From Pleurostoma richardsiae (lineage: Eukaryota > Ascomycota > Sordariomycetes > Calosphaeriales > Pleurostomataceae): a stretch of DNA of 64,000 bases. The position numbers were made by a program, and so were the translations under genes. The DNA lies in NCBI GenBank assembly GCA_030052745.1, contig JANBVO010000004.1:1302001-1366000 (forward strand), read 5' to 3'. The notes under the pieces were generated by a model. That model worked only from the letters and a program-made list of their open reading frames with translations, was not told the origin of the DNA and did not search any database. Of this stretch, positions 29,909-41,300 are shown in pieces (the first letter of the stretch is position 1; each line of letters starts with the position of its first letter).

Positions 29909-32069
29909 TTAATCTTCCTCCACTGGTGACATCAATGCACTCTTTCTCGTCGGGCTGCCCGTCCTGCTCCTGCGCCCTGCACCCAGCATCGAAAGAGTTG
30001 GAACCAGTCTTTCCCTGCTCTCAGTCCGAACAACCAAGCCACTCCTATCCAGCGCCGAGCCAGGTCGTCCGTCGTCAAAGAACTCGACATTCAGCTTCGG
30101 CGTTGCCAGTCCCGACGCGCGGCCTACGCGAGACCCTTCGCTGCCGTCCGAGTGGTCGGTATCGTCAGAGTCGAGCTCACCCAGCTCGAACTGGCTGGCC
30201 GAACCTTCCTCCAGTACTCGTTCATACTGCGTAGATTGTCTGCCGAAAAGTTTGCTCGCGAATCCGGATATCCCGCGGATGGGTTTCCCCCTAGGACTAC
30301 CAAACCTCCCAGTCCGGGATCGGCCGACAAGGCTGTTGAGCTTGCTGAATATCCGCATGCGTCGCTCCTTCTTCCGCAGTAGAAAGGCAACCAACACTAA
30401 GATCAGTATGAAGAGAAGGAACCCAGACCCTCGTTTTGTCTTAACGTGGTCTAGCACATCTTCGGCCGTGTCGCTCCAGTCATCGTCGTCATCGTTATGT
30501 GTATCGGGCAGCGGTTTCCAGGTCGAGCCAGCAAAGTTAAAGTCGGCCGGGACACCGTCGACATTGCTGCCGAATCCGACAGGCATCTTGTCGCCGGCTT
30601 TCGGCGGGACCTGACCTGCCGCATACAGGAGCATCTTGCCCAGTGTCCAGCTGACTTCGATACCATCGATCTTGTCCACGGGCTGGAAAGGGTCAAGGAA
30701 TCCCTTCTCCTTCGCATCTTCCAGGGCTCCCTTGGATGCGTTGTGCGAAGGCATATGTTCCAGACCTATCCGCGGGATGCCTATACCCTCGTGCAGCACG
30801 TTTATAAGCCAGGAGGCCTTGAAGCATGCTTGCTGGGCTACGTCAGGGTCGACCTTCTTCTTTTTACCTTTCCGCGTATCGAGCTTGGATTCGACGATAT
30901 CATCCCAGTCTTGACTGCAGAAATCTCTGACCCTCTCCTGGTAAGTTGCAAAGTCATACGCCTTGTCGTCTTTCCCGCCGAACACGCCGTGTGTTGTGTG
31001 CCAGTATTCGGAAACACCGACGAAATGGTTCACATCGAAATCAATTGCGGGCACGTGCTGCCCGTTGAGCAGGCAAGGCTCGTCTTCGCACGCAGCATCC
31101 TTGCCAAGCAGAGGGTATGTCTGGCCAAGACAGGAGTTGAAGTCACCGGTGCCTAAAAGCGTCGGCTCTTTGCTGCTTGGGGCTCCCTGGACCGGCTCGC
31201 CAGATACCTTGGTGCGCAAGCCCTTTGGCATGCACGGATCCGGTATCTCCTTGGCAGACGAGTCATATGCATCCAGCAGCTCCTTGATGTAGGCTTCCCG
31301 CGCCTGATTGACGCCAAAACCGAGCCAAGTTGCCGTGAATACCTTGTACTCGGCGCGCTCGCCATTCATCGTTCGCATCCGCAAGAGCTTCAAATCGTTC
31401 GCGTGCTTTTCGGCTTCCGTCGTATTCGGGGCAAAGGCGATTTGAGCGGATGCACCGCCCATGTCTAAAAAGCCATAGGTATGATGACCCTTGCCATGCG
31501 AGTGGTCCTCCGGATGATCGAAACCTCCGAGCAAGTAATTGGTCGCGATCCAACCGTACAGTCCTTCCGTTTCGCCTTTGATCACTTGAATGTGTAGGTC
31601 GCAATCCGGTAGCGAGAACTCCGTATTCTGCCTTAGGTAGGAGCATATTTCATGGAGCAGTGTCTTCTGCTGTGTCTGCGGGAGGAGTCGCATGCCGGCG
31701 GTGGCCATTAAGAAGATGGGAGTGTCTTGCACTTTATCCTCAGGGATGATATCGAGAGCATGCTGGACCAACTCCTTGAGGTGGTCCTGCCCGACTGCTT
31801 TGGGCTCCTCGCCAAATGTCGAGACGCCAGGTCTGATCTTCTTGGTCCATTCCTTGTCTGTTTTCAGTTTGGGCAAGCTTGCCAGCTCTTCTGTCGACGC
31901 ATCGTGGACGGCGCGAGCTGGATCTTTCCACCTATATATGTGCAGTCGGGTGCCAGAAGAGCCGGCGTCTAGAATAACACCCCATCGCCCTGTTGGGAAC
32001 ACGTCAGCCCCATTACTTCCGGATGCCATGTTTGAAAATTTGTTGCGCGTACGTACATTTCTTGCCCAT
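29909..32069 (-). CDS. YND1: Golgi apyrase YND1 (GDA1/CD39 nucleoside diphosphatase)
   Basis: Two exons are inferred (32057-32069, only 13 nt, and 29909-31989), giving 697 aa. Golgi apyrases hydrolyse luminal nucleoside di- and triphosphates, so that nucleotide sugars can keep exchanging for nucleoside monophosphates during glycosylation. Apyrase conserved regions are visible in order: ILDAGSSGTRLHIYRW at the N terminus, MATAGMRLL, GETEGLYGWIATNYLLGGF and FLDMGGASAQIAF. One membrane segment (GFLLFILILVLVAFLL, about residue 550) precedes a basic, Ser/Arg-rich tail. The tiny first exon encodes MGKK; the 67-bp intron has GTACGT, CTGAC and ACAG. The alternative is an ATG inside that intron (32029), in frame with exon 2, which would give 706 aa. 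Confidence 0.9.
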
Positions 32070-32895
32070 GAGGATATCACGATGATTAAAATGCCAACTT
32101 CAAGATGTAGTAGCGATGCGGAAATCCCGTCCCGTCAAAGTGTGCCTCGTCCTGCTATGTAGGTACGGCGTTTCGGCTTTCCTGAGATAGGATGGGAGGA
32201 CGAAGACAGCTGAAGATAACAAGACGCAGCCGCAATCAGCCAGGCGTGGAGCTCGTGGTCCGGGGTAGCAGCGGGTGAAACAAGATTGGCGTCTGTGCGT
32301 GTTCCGGGCCGCTGATAGACAGGCGGCGTCAAAAGATACTATGAGCGAGTGGAAGGAATGGAATTGGTGATAGCGAGAGGAAGGGGACGTGGTTATCGGA
32401 TTGCAATCACAAGGGAAAAAGGATGCTGCTTCCGAGGGAGGAATGTTGGCCAAGATAGGAGGCTCGGCCGCTAGAGGCGAAAGTTGCATCTTGTATCACA
32501 TGACTAGGCCGGACTTGGTTCGTGTTGGTCGATCTTCTGCTGCAAACAAGATCGCCTGGTTGGTCCAAAAGCACGAGCGATTACGAAGCCCAACGGCTTT
32601 CCGCCCAAATTAGAAACACTGCATGATTTAGCGTGCAATACTCCGTATTTCATGCAATTAATTACCTGACTCTCACGACAATTTCCTTGATCACAGGCTT
32701 ATGAGACCAACAGTGAGGTTGGGCTACATTTGGAGACGGAAAAAATGAGATATCCTGAGAAGACAAGCACGATTACCATGTAGAGCATTAATATTATGGT
32801 TTATCTATCTGCCTAGGTATACCGCACTCACTCCAACACGACGGCGTCATCTAGGCCTCCTCTTCCTCTGCTCCCAGGTACTCTGACGTCGAGAC
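32070..32895. other. Intergenic region upstream of YND1
   Basis: Promoter of YND1 on the left and the 3' region of the coiled-coil gene on the right. No gene, repeat or RNA recognised. Confidence 0.5.
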
Positions 32896-34056
32896 TCAAG
32901 GGGCCGACAGCACCTCCATGGCGTACCACCCAGCTCCCGACGCCAGCGGAGTTGCCTCCGGCGATGGACCAGCCGTCCGGACGAGATTCTTGAGTCTTTT
33001 CACCTCGGCCTTCGTGGCCTTGAGCCTCCGGCGGTCCTTGTCCGCCTGCTCCTTCCAGTAGTCGACATAGCCCTGGAGATCCTTCAACTGGATCTGAGCT
33101 GCGATGCGGTCCCGTACAAGGAAATGGACAGTAAGCTCCAGCCGCTGCGGCAAGTCCAGGCTCATGTCCTCTGTCGAGTAGGTCCGCACGGCGTCCCACA
33201 GGGTCTGGAGCGTCTCCTCGAGCTTGTCATGCTTCCTTTTTAGTGACCGATTGGTGCGACGCTCGTTCATGAACTCCTTGCGCCAAGCATGGGATACCCC
33301 GAGCGTATCCGGCGGGTTGGGATCGCAGCCGGTGATGAGAATCTGTGGGGTGCTGCCACTACCTGTACTGGTGTGGTCTTCCTCCTGGTCTTCTTCGGCT
33401 TCTGAGAGCTGAACTGGCTCGTTGAGGGACTGGGGCTCGCTTACCAGTTCTTCTGTGGCACCGCCGACCGGCTCGGCAGAAAACACGGTCGGCGTCGCGC
33501 CAAACTCATCAGATGCGGGGCGTCCAGCGCTCATGACCTGCTCCAGTGTGAATATTCCTCCCCATCTCTTTGGATTTGCAGTCAGGGTCGGCGCATCCAA
33601 CTCATGTGGCAAGTGGTTTTCCCAAGGGGGATGAGAGCCTAGGGCTTCATCCTGGCGACCTAGTTTACGTTGATTGATGCTTACCTGTGACGCACAACTT
33701 GGGATCAAAGTGGTCGCCGGGGTCAACACCTCGACCGGTCCAGAGATGTATGGTCGCCTATGCGGAATTCCAAGAGCCTTCTCACTAGTGCGAGGTCCCT
33801 TAAAGAATCCAAAGCGTGTGCGCTTTTCAGTCGCTCCTGGAACTAGCTCGAGTTTCCCGCCGATAGCGCGTACAACCCCCGTGGTTATTGGGGCGAAGAC
33901 ACTGTCTTCGGGGAGGCTAGACACCAGGGGTAGACTCCGGCGGCGCTGAAGTCGCCGGCGTTGGCAACTCTCAGGCGAACGTGCCGTCGCTGGTCTGGTT
34001 GCATCTGCACTGTCTCGGAAGCCACGCCGGCCAAGAAAGAAGAGACCGTGAGCCAT
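32896..34056 (-). CDS. Hypothetical protein with C-terminal coiled coil (386 aa)
   Basis: I do not recognise this protein. The frame is open further upstream but the first ATG is at 34056 (MAHGLFFLGRRGF), so that start is used. The N-terminal half is basic and Ser/Pro-rich (RRRLQRRRSLPLVSSLPEDS, then GFFKGPRTSEK). The middle is acidic (SEAEEDQEEDHTS). The last about 110 residues are strongly charged and helical (NRSLKRKHDKLEETLQTLW, then DRRRLKATKAEVKRLKNLV), fitting a coiled coil and hence self-assembly or scaffolding. A GTAAGC...CCAG segment of exactly 33 nt near 33686-33654 is in frame and could be an optional spliced piece, though too short for a normal intron. It lies in tandem with the HEI10-like gene. 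Confidence 0.6.
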   Translation of the reverse strand: MAHGLFFLGRRGFRDSADATRPATARSPESCQRRRLQRRRSLPLVSSLPEDSVFAPITTGVVRAIGGKLELVPGATEKRTRFGFFKGPRTSEKALGIPHRRPYISGPVEVLTPATTLIPSCASQVSINQRKLGRQDEALGSHPPWENHLPHELDAPTLTANPKRWGGIFTLEQVMSAGRPASDEFGATPTVFSAEPVGGATEELVSEPQSLNEPVQLSEAEEDQEEDHTSTGSGSTPQILITGCDPNPPDTLGVSHAWRKEFMNERRTNRSLKRKHDKLEETLQTLWDAVRTYSTEDMSLDLPQRLELTVHFLVRDRIAAQIQLKDLQGYVDYWKEQADKDRRRLKATKAEVKRLKNLVRTAGPSPEATPLASGAGWYAMEVLSAP

Positions 34057-34579
34057 GTCTATCTCTGCTTTCCAAAGAGAGTAGATACCAAGACTTATGA
34101 GAAGGAGCAGGAAACCTCGTATAATAAGAAAGAGAGAGAAAGATGAAGCAGGTAAATCCGTGAGATTGTTAGCTTTTAATGTCTTAGCGGTACGTACAGA
34201 TTCTTTGTTCTCGGGATCAGCCACCGAGTATGAAAGTAGAAGACAATAGCATTCTATTTTGAGGCCCCCCTGTGCATATGCTTGCAGACATCAAAGACGA
34301 ATCCGACAAAGAAATGTACACTCTGACCGGCACGTACGTGCATCAAAGAAACGCGGCAAGGCAGCCACGCAATTCGGAGAATGTACGCAAGGGAACCAAG
34401 ATCCTGTATGTCGTTTCCTTCTTGGTCTAATCGTGCATTCCCGGCCTAGATGTCTGTCAAACTTGTAGGCTAAATGGGTTGGAAGCCTATGCCGCTGCCG
34501 TTGATAACGCTGTTTGATTAGCGAAATGCCGTACTGTTCGCAATGAATGCTCCTGGTCGTTGGATAACTGCAGCTCCCA
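34057..34579. other. Intergenic region between coiled-coil gene and HEI10-like gene
   Basis: 523 bp. A GTACGT donor-like site and CTAAC near 34195-34165 (minus strand) could belong to a 5'-UTR intron of the coiled-coil gene. Nothing else recognised. Confidence 0.4.
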
Positions 34580-35926
34580 TTAGTAACAATCAGGATGCAG
34601 CTGGCCACGCAGTACGATACCTCGCGGCTGGACCGCAGGAAGGGCGAAGCCATCCTTATCCACTGCAGTGGGCGCTGTGTAGCTTGTCCTGAGCCCAGAG
34701 CTCAGTCCTACCCCAGAGAGATTACGAGTAGTGCTGAGCTGCTGCGTTGAATGCAGGGCATCTCGGGTACGTGGTGAGCGGAGTCCGGAAGCAGGCGTGC
34801 CTACGACTAAACCTGGAACGGTAGATAGTCCTGGACCGCCTGCGCCAGCTCTGAGGCGATGTGTCGATGGGGTCGCTGGTACGTCCGCTGGTGATATGTT
34901 AGCCTGCTTCATAATAACAAAGCGCAACAGACAAACCTTGAACAACTGGATTTTCTTGCCATGAGTTTATGCCGGGACCTGACACATGTCCTCGCGTTGC
35001 ACCAGGAGCATCTAAGCTGCCGTCGTGGCGAGGGCCGTGGTACGGGATAACTCCTTGCTGCTCGGCGAGCTCTGCATGAGTGACGGCGCCTCCGAAGTTC
35101 TTTCCGGTCGCAGTCCCCAAGGTGTAGTTGACTGATTCAGAAGCGGCATCCTGCACTTGCCCAAGCATGGCTTTATGCTTCAGCCTGTCGTAGAGCTCCT
35201 GAGCTCTGAGGCACTTTTGAACCTTATTCTTATATGCTTCAGCCAGTTCGATATGTTTCCGTTCAAGATTCTCCTGGTCAACGGTCATACCTGGGGAACT
35301 TAGTATCGGCCTCTGAACGCAGGGATTCTTTGCAATACGAACTCGCCAGTTTGTTTCGGAGCTTTCCGATTTCGACATTTGCCTCGTTAACAGTATTGTT
35401 CAGTTGGGCGTGTAAATTCGAGTACTTCTCTCTCAAGGCCTTGCAGACATGTTCCTGATAAACCCTAAGTCCAAGCTGTGTCAGAATGGGCCAGTATTTT
35501 CATGGCGTGGCTTCCAAAGAGACACACGTTTCCTGCGTCATCTGATATGCCCAGAAGCTTAATGCTCGCCCAGCACATTCCATGATAGTGCCGGGGCCGA
35601 GACCGCTCAGCACACTGGTCTTGTAGTCCTCAGTTGGGTTGAGTACCGTTATGACGGCGTCATCCGGGTTTGGCAGCTGAAGTTGGCACACAGGACATAC
35701 TCGATCTCGACTTGGTGCTTGTTTTGACAGTCCGATCTGGCTGTCGCACTCCAGGCAGAAGATATGGCTATCACCAGTCGAGAACGGTCAGGGAAACTCT
35801 AAGTGAATTTCAAGTTTGGCGTCCAAGACAGAGATCGGAGCCCACAGACCTGCAAGTCGTCACCAAGGCCTTGTCACTCAGCCGTACCCTACAATTGAGT
35901 ACATTACATCTGAGAGCCGGCTCCAT
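34580..35926 (-). CDS. HEI10: HEI10/CCNB1IP1-like RING E3 ligase (meiotic crossover factor)
   Basis: Five exons (35850-35926, 35528-35767, 35343-35464, 34937-35290, 34580-34887) give 366 aa. HEI10 is a ubiquitin/SUMO-type ligase of the Zip3/RNF212 group that marks and matures meiotic crossovers; it has been studied in the fungus Sordaria. The RING occupies residues 7-53, with Cys7, Cys12, Cys25, His27, Cys30, Cys33 and CPVC at 50-53 (spacing CNVLNC ... CSHIFCLEC ... CPVC). Next comes the family-typical DYKTSVLSGLGPGTIMECAGRALSFW. A long coiled coil follows (about 105-200, including ANVEIGKLRNKLASMTVDQE), then a Gly/Ser/Pro-rich tail. Splice donors are mixed (GTCTGT, GTGTGT, GTTCGT, GTTTGT), but every junction keeps frame and family sequence. 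It is divergent from ULA1. Confidence 0.85.
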
Positions 35927-36415
35927 GACGATGTGAAGGACGGGTTCCCGATGTGCTACATCGATAAGCGAATATTAGTCTGGTATAGCATTCCCTCAGC
36001 CCCGTGAGGGCTCGAGCATATAGCATAGATCGAGGAAGACTGGCGTCCGGTATGAGAGCTATGAGATGGCCTTTGCACCAGGCAAGTAACGAGGTTGACG
36101 ACGTTGATTTAAGGTGCAGAAGCCACCGTTGGCTGTTGGTGGTGACAGGCAGAGGCTCCCCCATCGCGGCCCCACTTCGGAGCTTGCGCCTCTCCACCCC
36201 TCCCCCTCCACCTGTGGCTCGAGCAGGCAACTGCGACCGACCTCCATCCCCAGCTTCACCATTCTCAGGATATTGACCTTGACTGACGTTTAGAAGAGCT
36301 GGGAGAGCTCACCCGCGCGCAGGAAAGCATCAGGGACCTTTCGAGTCGTCCTATTCCGGCTTTCGGAGGCGGATTCAGACCTGCCAGCGCGAGAGAATGG
36401 TCCGCAGACGCCAAG
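35927..36415. promoter_or_regulatory. Divergent promoter region of HEI10-like gene and ULA1
   Basis: 489 bp between two divergent start codons. A pyrimidine-rich tract near 36180-36215 is typical of fungal promoters. No other feature. Confidence 0.45.
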
Positions 36416-38304
36416 ATGACTGAGATCGTGATGACACAGACCCCGCCGATCTTGCACGGGCCGTCCGAGAAGGAGAGGAAATACGATCGCCAGCTACGGT
36501 TGTGGGCTGCGAGCGGCCAAGCAGCTCTGGAATCTGCAAACATTCTGCTTTTGAACTCCGGCGCAGGAACCGTGGGTGTGGAGGCACTGAAGAACTTGGT
36601 CTTGCCTGGTGCGGTCGCCTGCCCCCCTCGGCGTAGCACCATCATGAGACTGATACTGACAGAAGACCTTTCACCACAGGAATCGGTCGATTTACCATAG
36701 CCGATGCTGCGACAGTACAGGAAGAGGACCTCGGCGTTAACTTCTTCCTCGACGACAGCTGCCTAGACAAGCCGAGGTCACAATGCTGCACCGAACTGCT
36801 CTTGGAGCTGAATCCAGAGGTCAAAGGGGACTGGTTTCCCAAGGAGGCAAGTAAATACGATGTATGCGGAAGAGCCAAAGCTCTCCTAACCGTACGTTTC
36901 CTGTAGGGTCCCCTCGAACTTGATCGGATCCTTGCGACCTCGCCGACTTTCACCATGATCATGTATACATTTCCCATCCAGCCAGACGACCTGAAGCTGC
37001 TTGTCGAGTATGGCGAACAGCATAAAACACCTTTAGTGTCGGTTCACTCGGCTGGCTTCTACTCCTACTTCCGCATCCACCTACCCGGCGCATTCCCGAT
37101 TGTAGACACACATCCCGATACAACCGCCACCACAGATTTGCGCCTCCTTGCCCCGTGGCCAGAACTGGTCCAGTTCGCGAGAGACATGACCAAGGAGATC
37201 GACACACTGAGCGACCACGAGCATGGCCACCTACCATACGTCGTTATTCTCTTGCACTACCTTGACGAATGGAGGGAGACGCATAATGGCCAATATCCAT
37301 CCAATTACGCCGAGAAGACGGAGTTCAAAAAGATGGTGGCCGCGGGAGCCAGGAGAGACAACCCTGAAGGTGGCGAGGAGAACTTTGATGAAGCTGTTGC
37401 TGCAGTAGTGAAAACATTAGTGCCACCCTCACTTCCGTCCGGGTTGAGGGAGATATTCGAGTACCAGCGTCAGGAGCAGGTACGTTTTTCCCTTTTAGTA
37501 TACTGTTCATTTCGCTTCCACATGCTGTGGCAAATGGCATGCTAATCCAAGTCTATCAAGGCGGAGCAGCGGTCGGGGTTCTGGCTCGTCGCTGAGGCTA
37601 TCGAGAAATTCTATGACAAGCACAAGTGTTTGCCTCTGCCAGGTAGCGTGCCCGATATGAAAGCGCAGCCGGGTGTCTACATCAAGCTACAGAACATCTA
37701 CAAGGCCAAGGCGAGACAAGACGTTGCCGAGGTGTTGGAGATGGTGCAAGAATCTCCACGCGGCCGAAACGTCGATCCAGGGGATGTGGAGCTCTTCTGT
37801 AAGAACGCAGCCTTCGTTAAGCTCATCAACGCTGGAAGGGCCAATGGGGCTCGCCTGACTGAAGTTGCGCGTAAGTCACCTGTTCGATCACATCCTTTCC
37901 TGAAATTCCTGGCTCGTGAATTGGTTGATCTGGTGTATTAACACTTCGCCACAGAAGAGGAGCTCGCCAAGGACGAGAACGCGGAGGCGATGATGATGCC
38001 GCTATCCTTGATGCCTATCTACCTAGCGCTCTTCGCAACGTCCCACCAGTCCGAAGCTTCAGCCGAGGAGATCCTAGAAACCATCGGAAACATCGTGCCC
38101 GGTTCCGCTGGCAACGAACGGCTAGCGCAGGCTGCTCAGGAGGTGGCCCGCGCCGCCGGCGGCGAGCTCCACAACATTTCTGCCTTAACAGGTGGAATGG
38201 TGGCCCAGGAAATGATAAAGATCATTACGAAGCAGTACATCCCCATCGATAACACGTGCATCTTCGACGGCATCGATAGCCGGTGTCAGATCCTTCGCCT
38301 GTGA
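36416..38304 (+). CDS. ULA1: NEDD8-activating enzyme E1 regulatory subunit ULA1 (NAE1/APPBP1)
   Basis: Five exons (36416-36608, 36680-36846, 36907-37479, 37561-37870, 37955-38304) give 530 aa; human NAE1 is 534. It pairs with Uba3 to activate NEDD8/Rub1, which is then attached to cullins. The adenylation-domain half is clear: [60 protein letters not shown] and FVKLINAGR. The C terminus has [20 protein letters not shown], then [17 protein letters not shown]. As in the family, the subunit has no catalytic cysteine region of its own. Intron 2 must be GC-AG (AAGGAG|GCAAGT ... GTAG), since the neighbouring GT would break the frame. Confidence 0.93.
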
Positions 38305-41300
38305 GATGTCCTGGAAGACCATAGCCTGATCCGCCGCCTTCAACCGCTCTCAGGAGACAACGAGGGTGGAAACCAATAAACTACGTGCATGGTACCGTCG
38401 CAATATGGCTGAGGGGAATCCGGCACTCGCCTTGCAGATCCGGGCTGATTACACCCTCTGCTGGAAAGTTGGAGAAAGCGGAGAGGAGTTGGAGAGGAAG
38501 ACAGGAACAGACATCCGCACCGTATGGTCGGGGGGTGGTATTGTGGGGTGTCGACCCTGCTCAAGGGCCATCGTGGAGGCTTAGGTACTGTTAGAGATCG
38601 TCGAGGAGGCCTTGCGGTCCTCGGGAAGCCAGGACCTAGAGTCCTGGCCGGATATCTCGTCGGCCCGCGGGCCCTGAGCTGACATAGCTAATTGCAACCT
38701 CATGACGTTGCAGACATACGTCTGCAGGAACTGAACCTAAAGCAAAGAGATTCTTTGGCAGCAGGATCCTTCTCGTCGTTCTTGACGCCGATTTATCCTG
38801 TAGTATATGTTACGCTTGAATGCAGTCAACTGTCAGGGTGACAGGAGGTCCTGGGGTGCATGTTGCATACACCAGCAGACAGTGGTACTCTCCGGGTTCC
38901 GCATGAGGCTGTCGCGGTTCTCTCACAGTTTGGCCTTGTGGCGGGCTAGGAACGCGATGACAGCCCAAAGAAAGAGACCGTTGAACAACTGATTAAGTCA
39001 GTGACCGCGACACGGTAGACCGGACGGCTTATTGCCGGCCGGCGCATCTTTCGGATCGTCTTCCGGTCCCAGTGGCTTTGTCGCTAGAACCCATCGCGAG
39101 GCCTCACTCCAGGTATCTACTAAGCTGTAAGTTGGCGGCTGTGGTGAAACACGCAATATGCGTTGTCCTGCAATCCAGGAACCCCGTGTGACGTGTCCTG
39201 ACCCGAGCAGAGCAAGTATTCGAAAAGTTTGGGACCTAATGCCCGCTAAGAGCCGTAGTTTTGGGGGGTAAGCCTGTCCGGCGTGTTAATATATCAGTTC
39301 ATGGTCGGCCTTCGCGAAGGAGGTCTTCTCATGACTTGAAAGGGGGTGTGGGATAGTGGGCAGAAGAGTCTCGCCGATTGGCCGGGAATGCATATATGAC
39401 CCTTCTCTGACCAGGGCAATCCGAGACGTCCGAGTTTCTCCATTTCCAGAACAGTTAATCCGGTTGGACCGGGTACCTACCGCGTGGTCGCGGCTTGCGG
39501 ACATGACATTCTTGATTGCAGGAGTAGTCGGCAAGCCATAGACGGCTTCAGCGAGCTAAGAGTCGAAAGAGGAGGATCAGGCGCACCGTCTCGCCCCTTC
39601 CTATATGGATCCGAAATAGACTCACCTGCGCGTGAGCGCGCCTGAGATCCGAGATAGCCTGCTTAATGCGGACTCGGAGCGTGGAGGTGATTGCATTCCG
39701 CCTTAGCGGAATAGTCGCAAGGCCAGCCATTGAAGAGCTGGGCGGCATGTCGGCACCACAAGGAAAATCTGTCAGTGGCACATGAACAGGTGGATAGGAG
39801 CAGTTATTGAACCGCGGGCTTTAGACACGGCAGAGTTAATATACGCCCCCACGTATTTCCGAGCGTCTTCCCGTCAGTCGCGCCGGCGTCCTTGCCAGGG
39901 GAAAGAGACCTATCCCGGCGTCAATCTCTAGCACGGATAGACTGCTGCTAGGGCACGTGTGGAAATCAGGAGACCGTGGTATCTCTTTTGGAGACACTGC
40001 TCTTTATATGGAGCTATCAATTAAATTACCGGCCTCTGATTGATCTAGAAGGCAGATTCGTGCTTTGACTGCTCGAGGTGATGGTTCACTGCCTTGTGTT
40101 ACTGGACCAAGCAATGAGTTTGCGCCGTGAATATTAACAGAAGCCGATAAGTACCGGGGACGCCAACGATAGTGCGCGTGGATGAGGCTGGGATCTCTGT
40201 TTCTGAAGCCAGGGCCACACCAGATCAGAAGAACAGTGGTCTATACGGATAGAGGCATATGAACAGATATACCCGGCATGCGTGAGGATCAGGGGTCAAC
40301 GGTACCTGATCTGACCACTTAACGAAGAATTCTGTCAAGTACCCACAAACTGCATCACCTCGCTTAACCTTTTTCTAACTTCGCGTTCGGCGCAACGGGC
40401 AGAGTCCCTAGCTTCGACCATTGCATGTCTGTTGTAGAGCGGCTCGGACCTAGTGTGGGCGGCCAGAGCGGCCGTTATAATGTACTGTAGAGGAGTAAGC
40501 CCAACAGCAGTGCAGAGAAGGTTAAAACAACCTTAAGCTTGTTTCCTGCTCGTGCATCGACTTGTCCATTTGAAGGGTCCAGGGGCCACAACACCCTACG
40601 CAGGTGACTTGTGCTCGCTTTAGCATGTCACCAAGCCGGGACTTCAGGAACAGCCGCTCGCGAGAGCAATGATTGTACCAATCGGGCTACGAGGAGGGGC
40701 AGAAGCCACTCGGGCCAGGTTAGTCCTGACAAGTTGGCGCGAAGGAGTTATCTGCGGGCAGGCTCGCTTGGCCGTCTTTCCAGAGCACCTGCAGCTCAAG
40801 TGTGGGGAAGCCAGCCTGTGGCAATGGCTGGTCCACGCCGGCGGCGCTCACACCCGTTTACGGCTTGGGGGCAAAACCGCTACCGTCACTTAAATGTATC
40901 GAGACGGGCCTTACGAGACAAGAAGTCTGTAGGGTGCTTTGAAGAAACGGGTGTGGGGTAAAAGAAGTGCGGAATATTTGGAATGGAGGCGCGGAACTGC
41001 TCGAGTTTGGATGTGCGTCTGCGAATGATACTGGGTTGAAGATCGTCGACATAACGAGTCGGGGGTGCAGTTCCTGCGCGGAGAGATAACCATTTGCGCA
41101 TCGAACGTGGAGAGACGAGTATATTGAAGCTATCCACGATCGAGATTGACTGTGGCGGAGAAGCTAGGAGAATGAGTGGTAAAGAGACACGGGATGAGTA
41201 GCTCTGAGAGACGAAGCATGCAGAGCATGTTGTGAGATGCGGGAGGCTCCCATACATCCAAGTACTGCTAACTCCGGGGTATGTATCTCGGCCTCGGAGC

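Noticed and set aside
40623-40697. Minus-strand sequence reminiscent of a tRNA (D-arm-like GTAGCCCGATTGGT, later GTCCCGGCTTGG)
   Set aside because: Acceptor, anticodon and T stems do not pair and box B is absent; at most a decayed tRNA-derived fragment.
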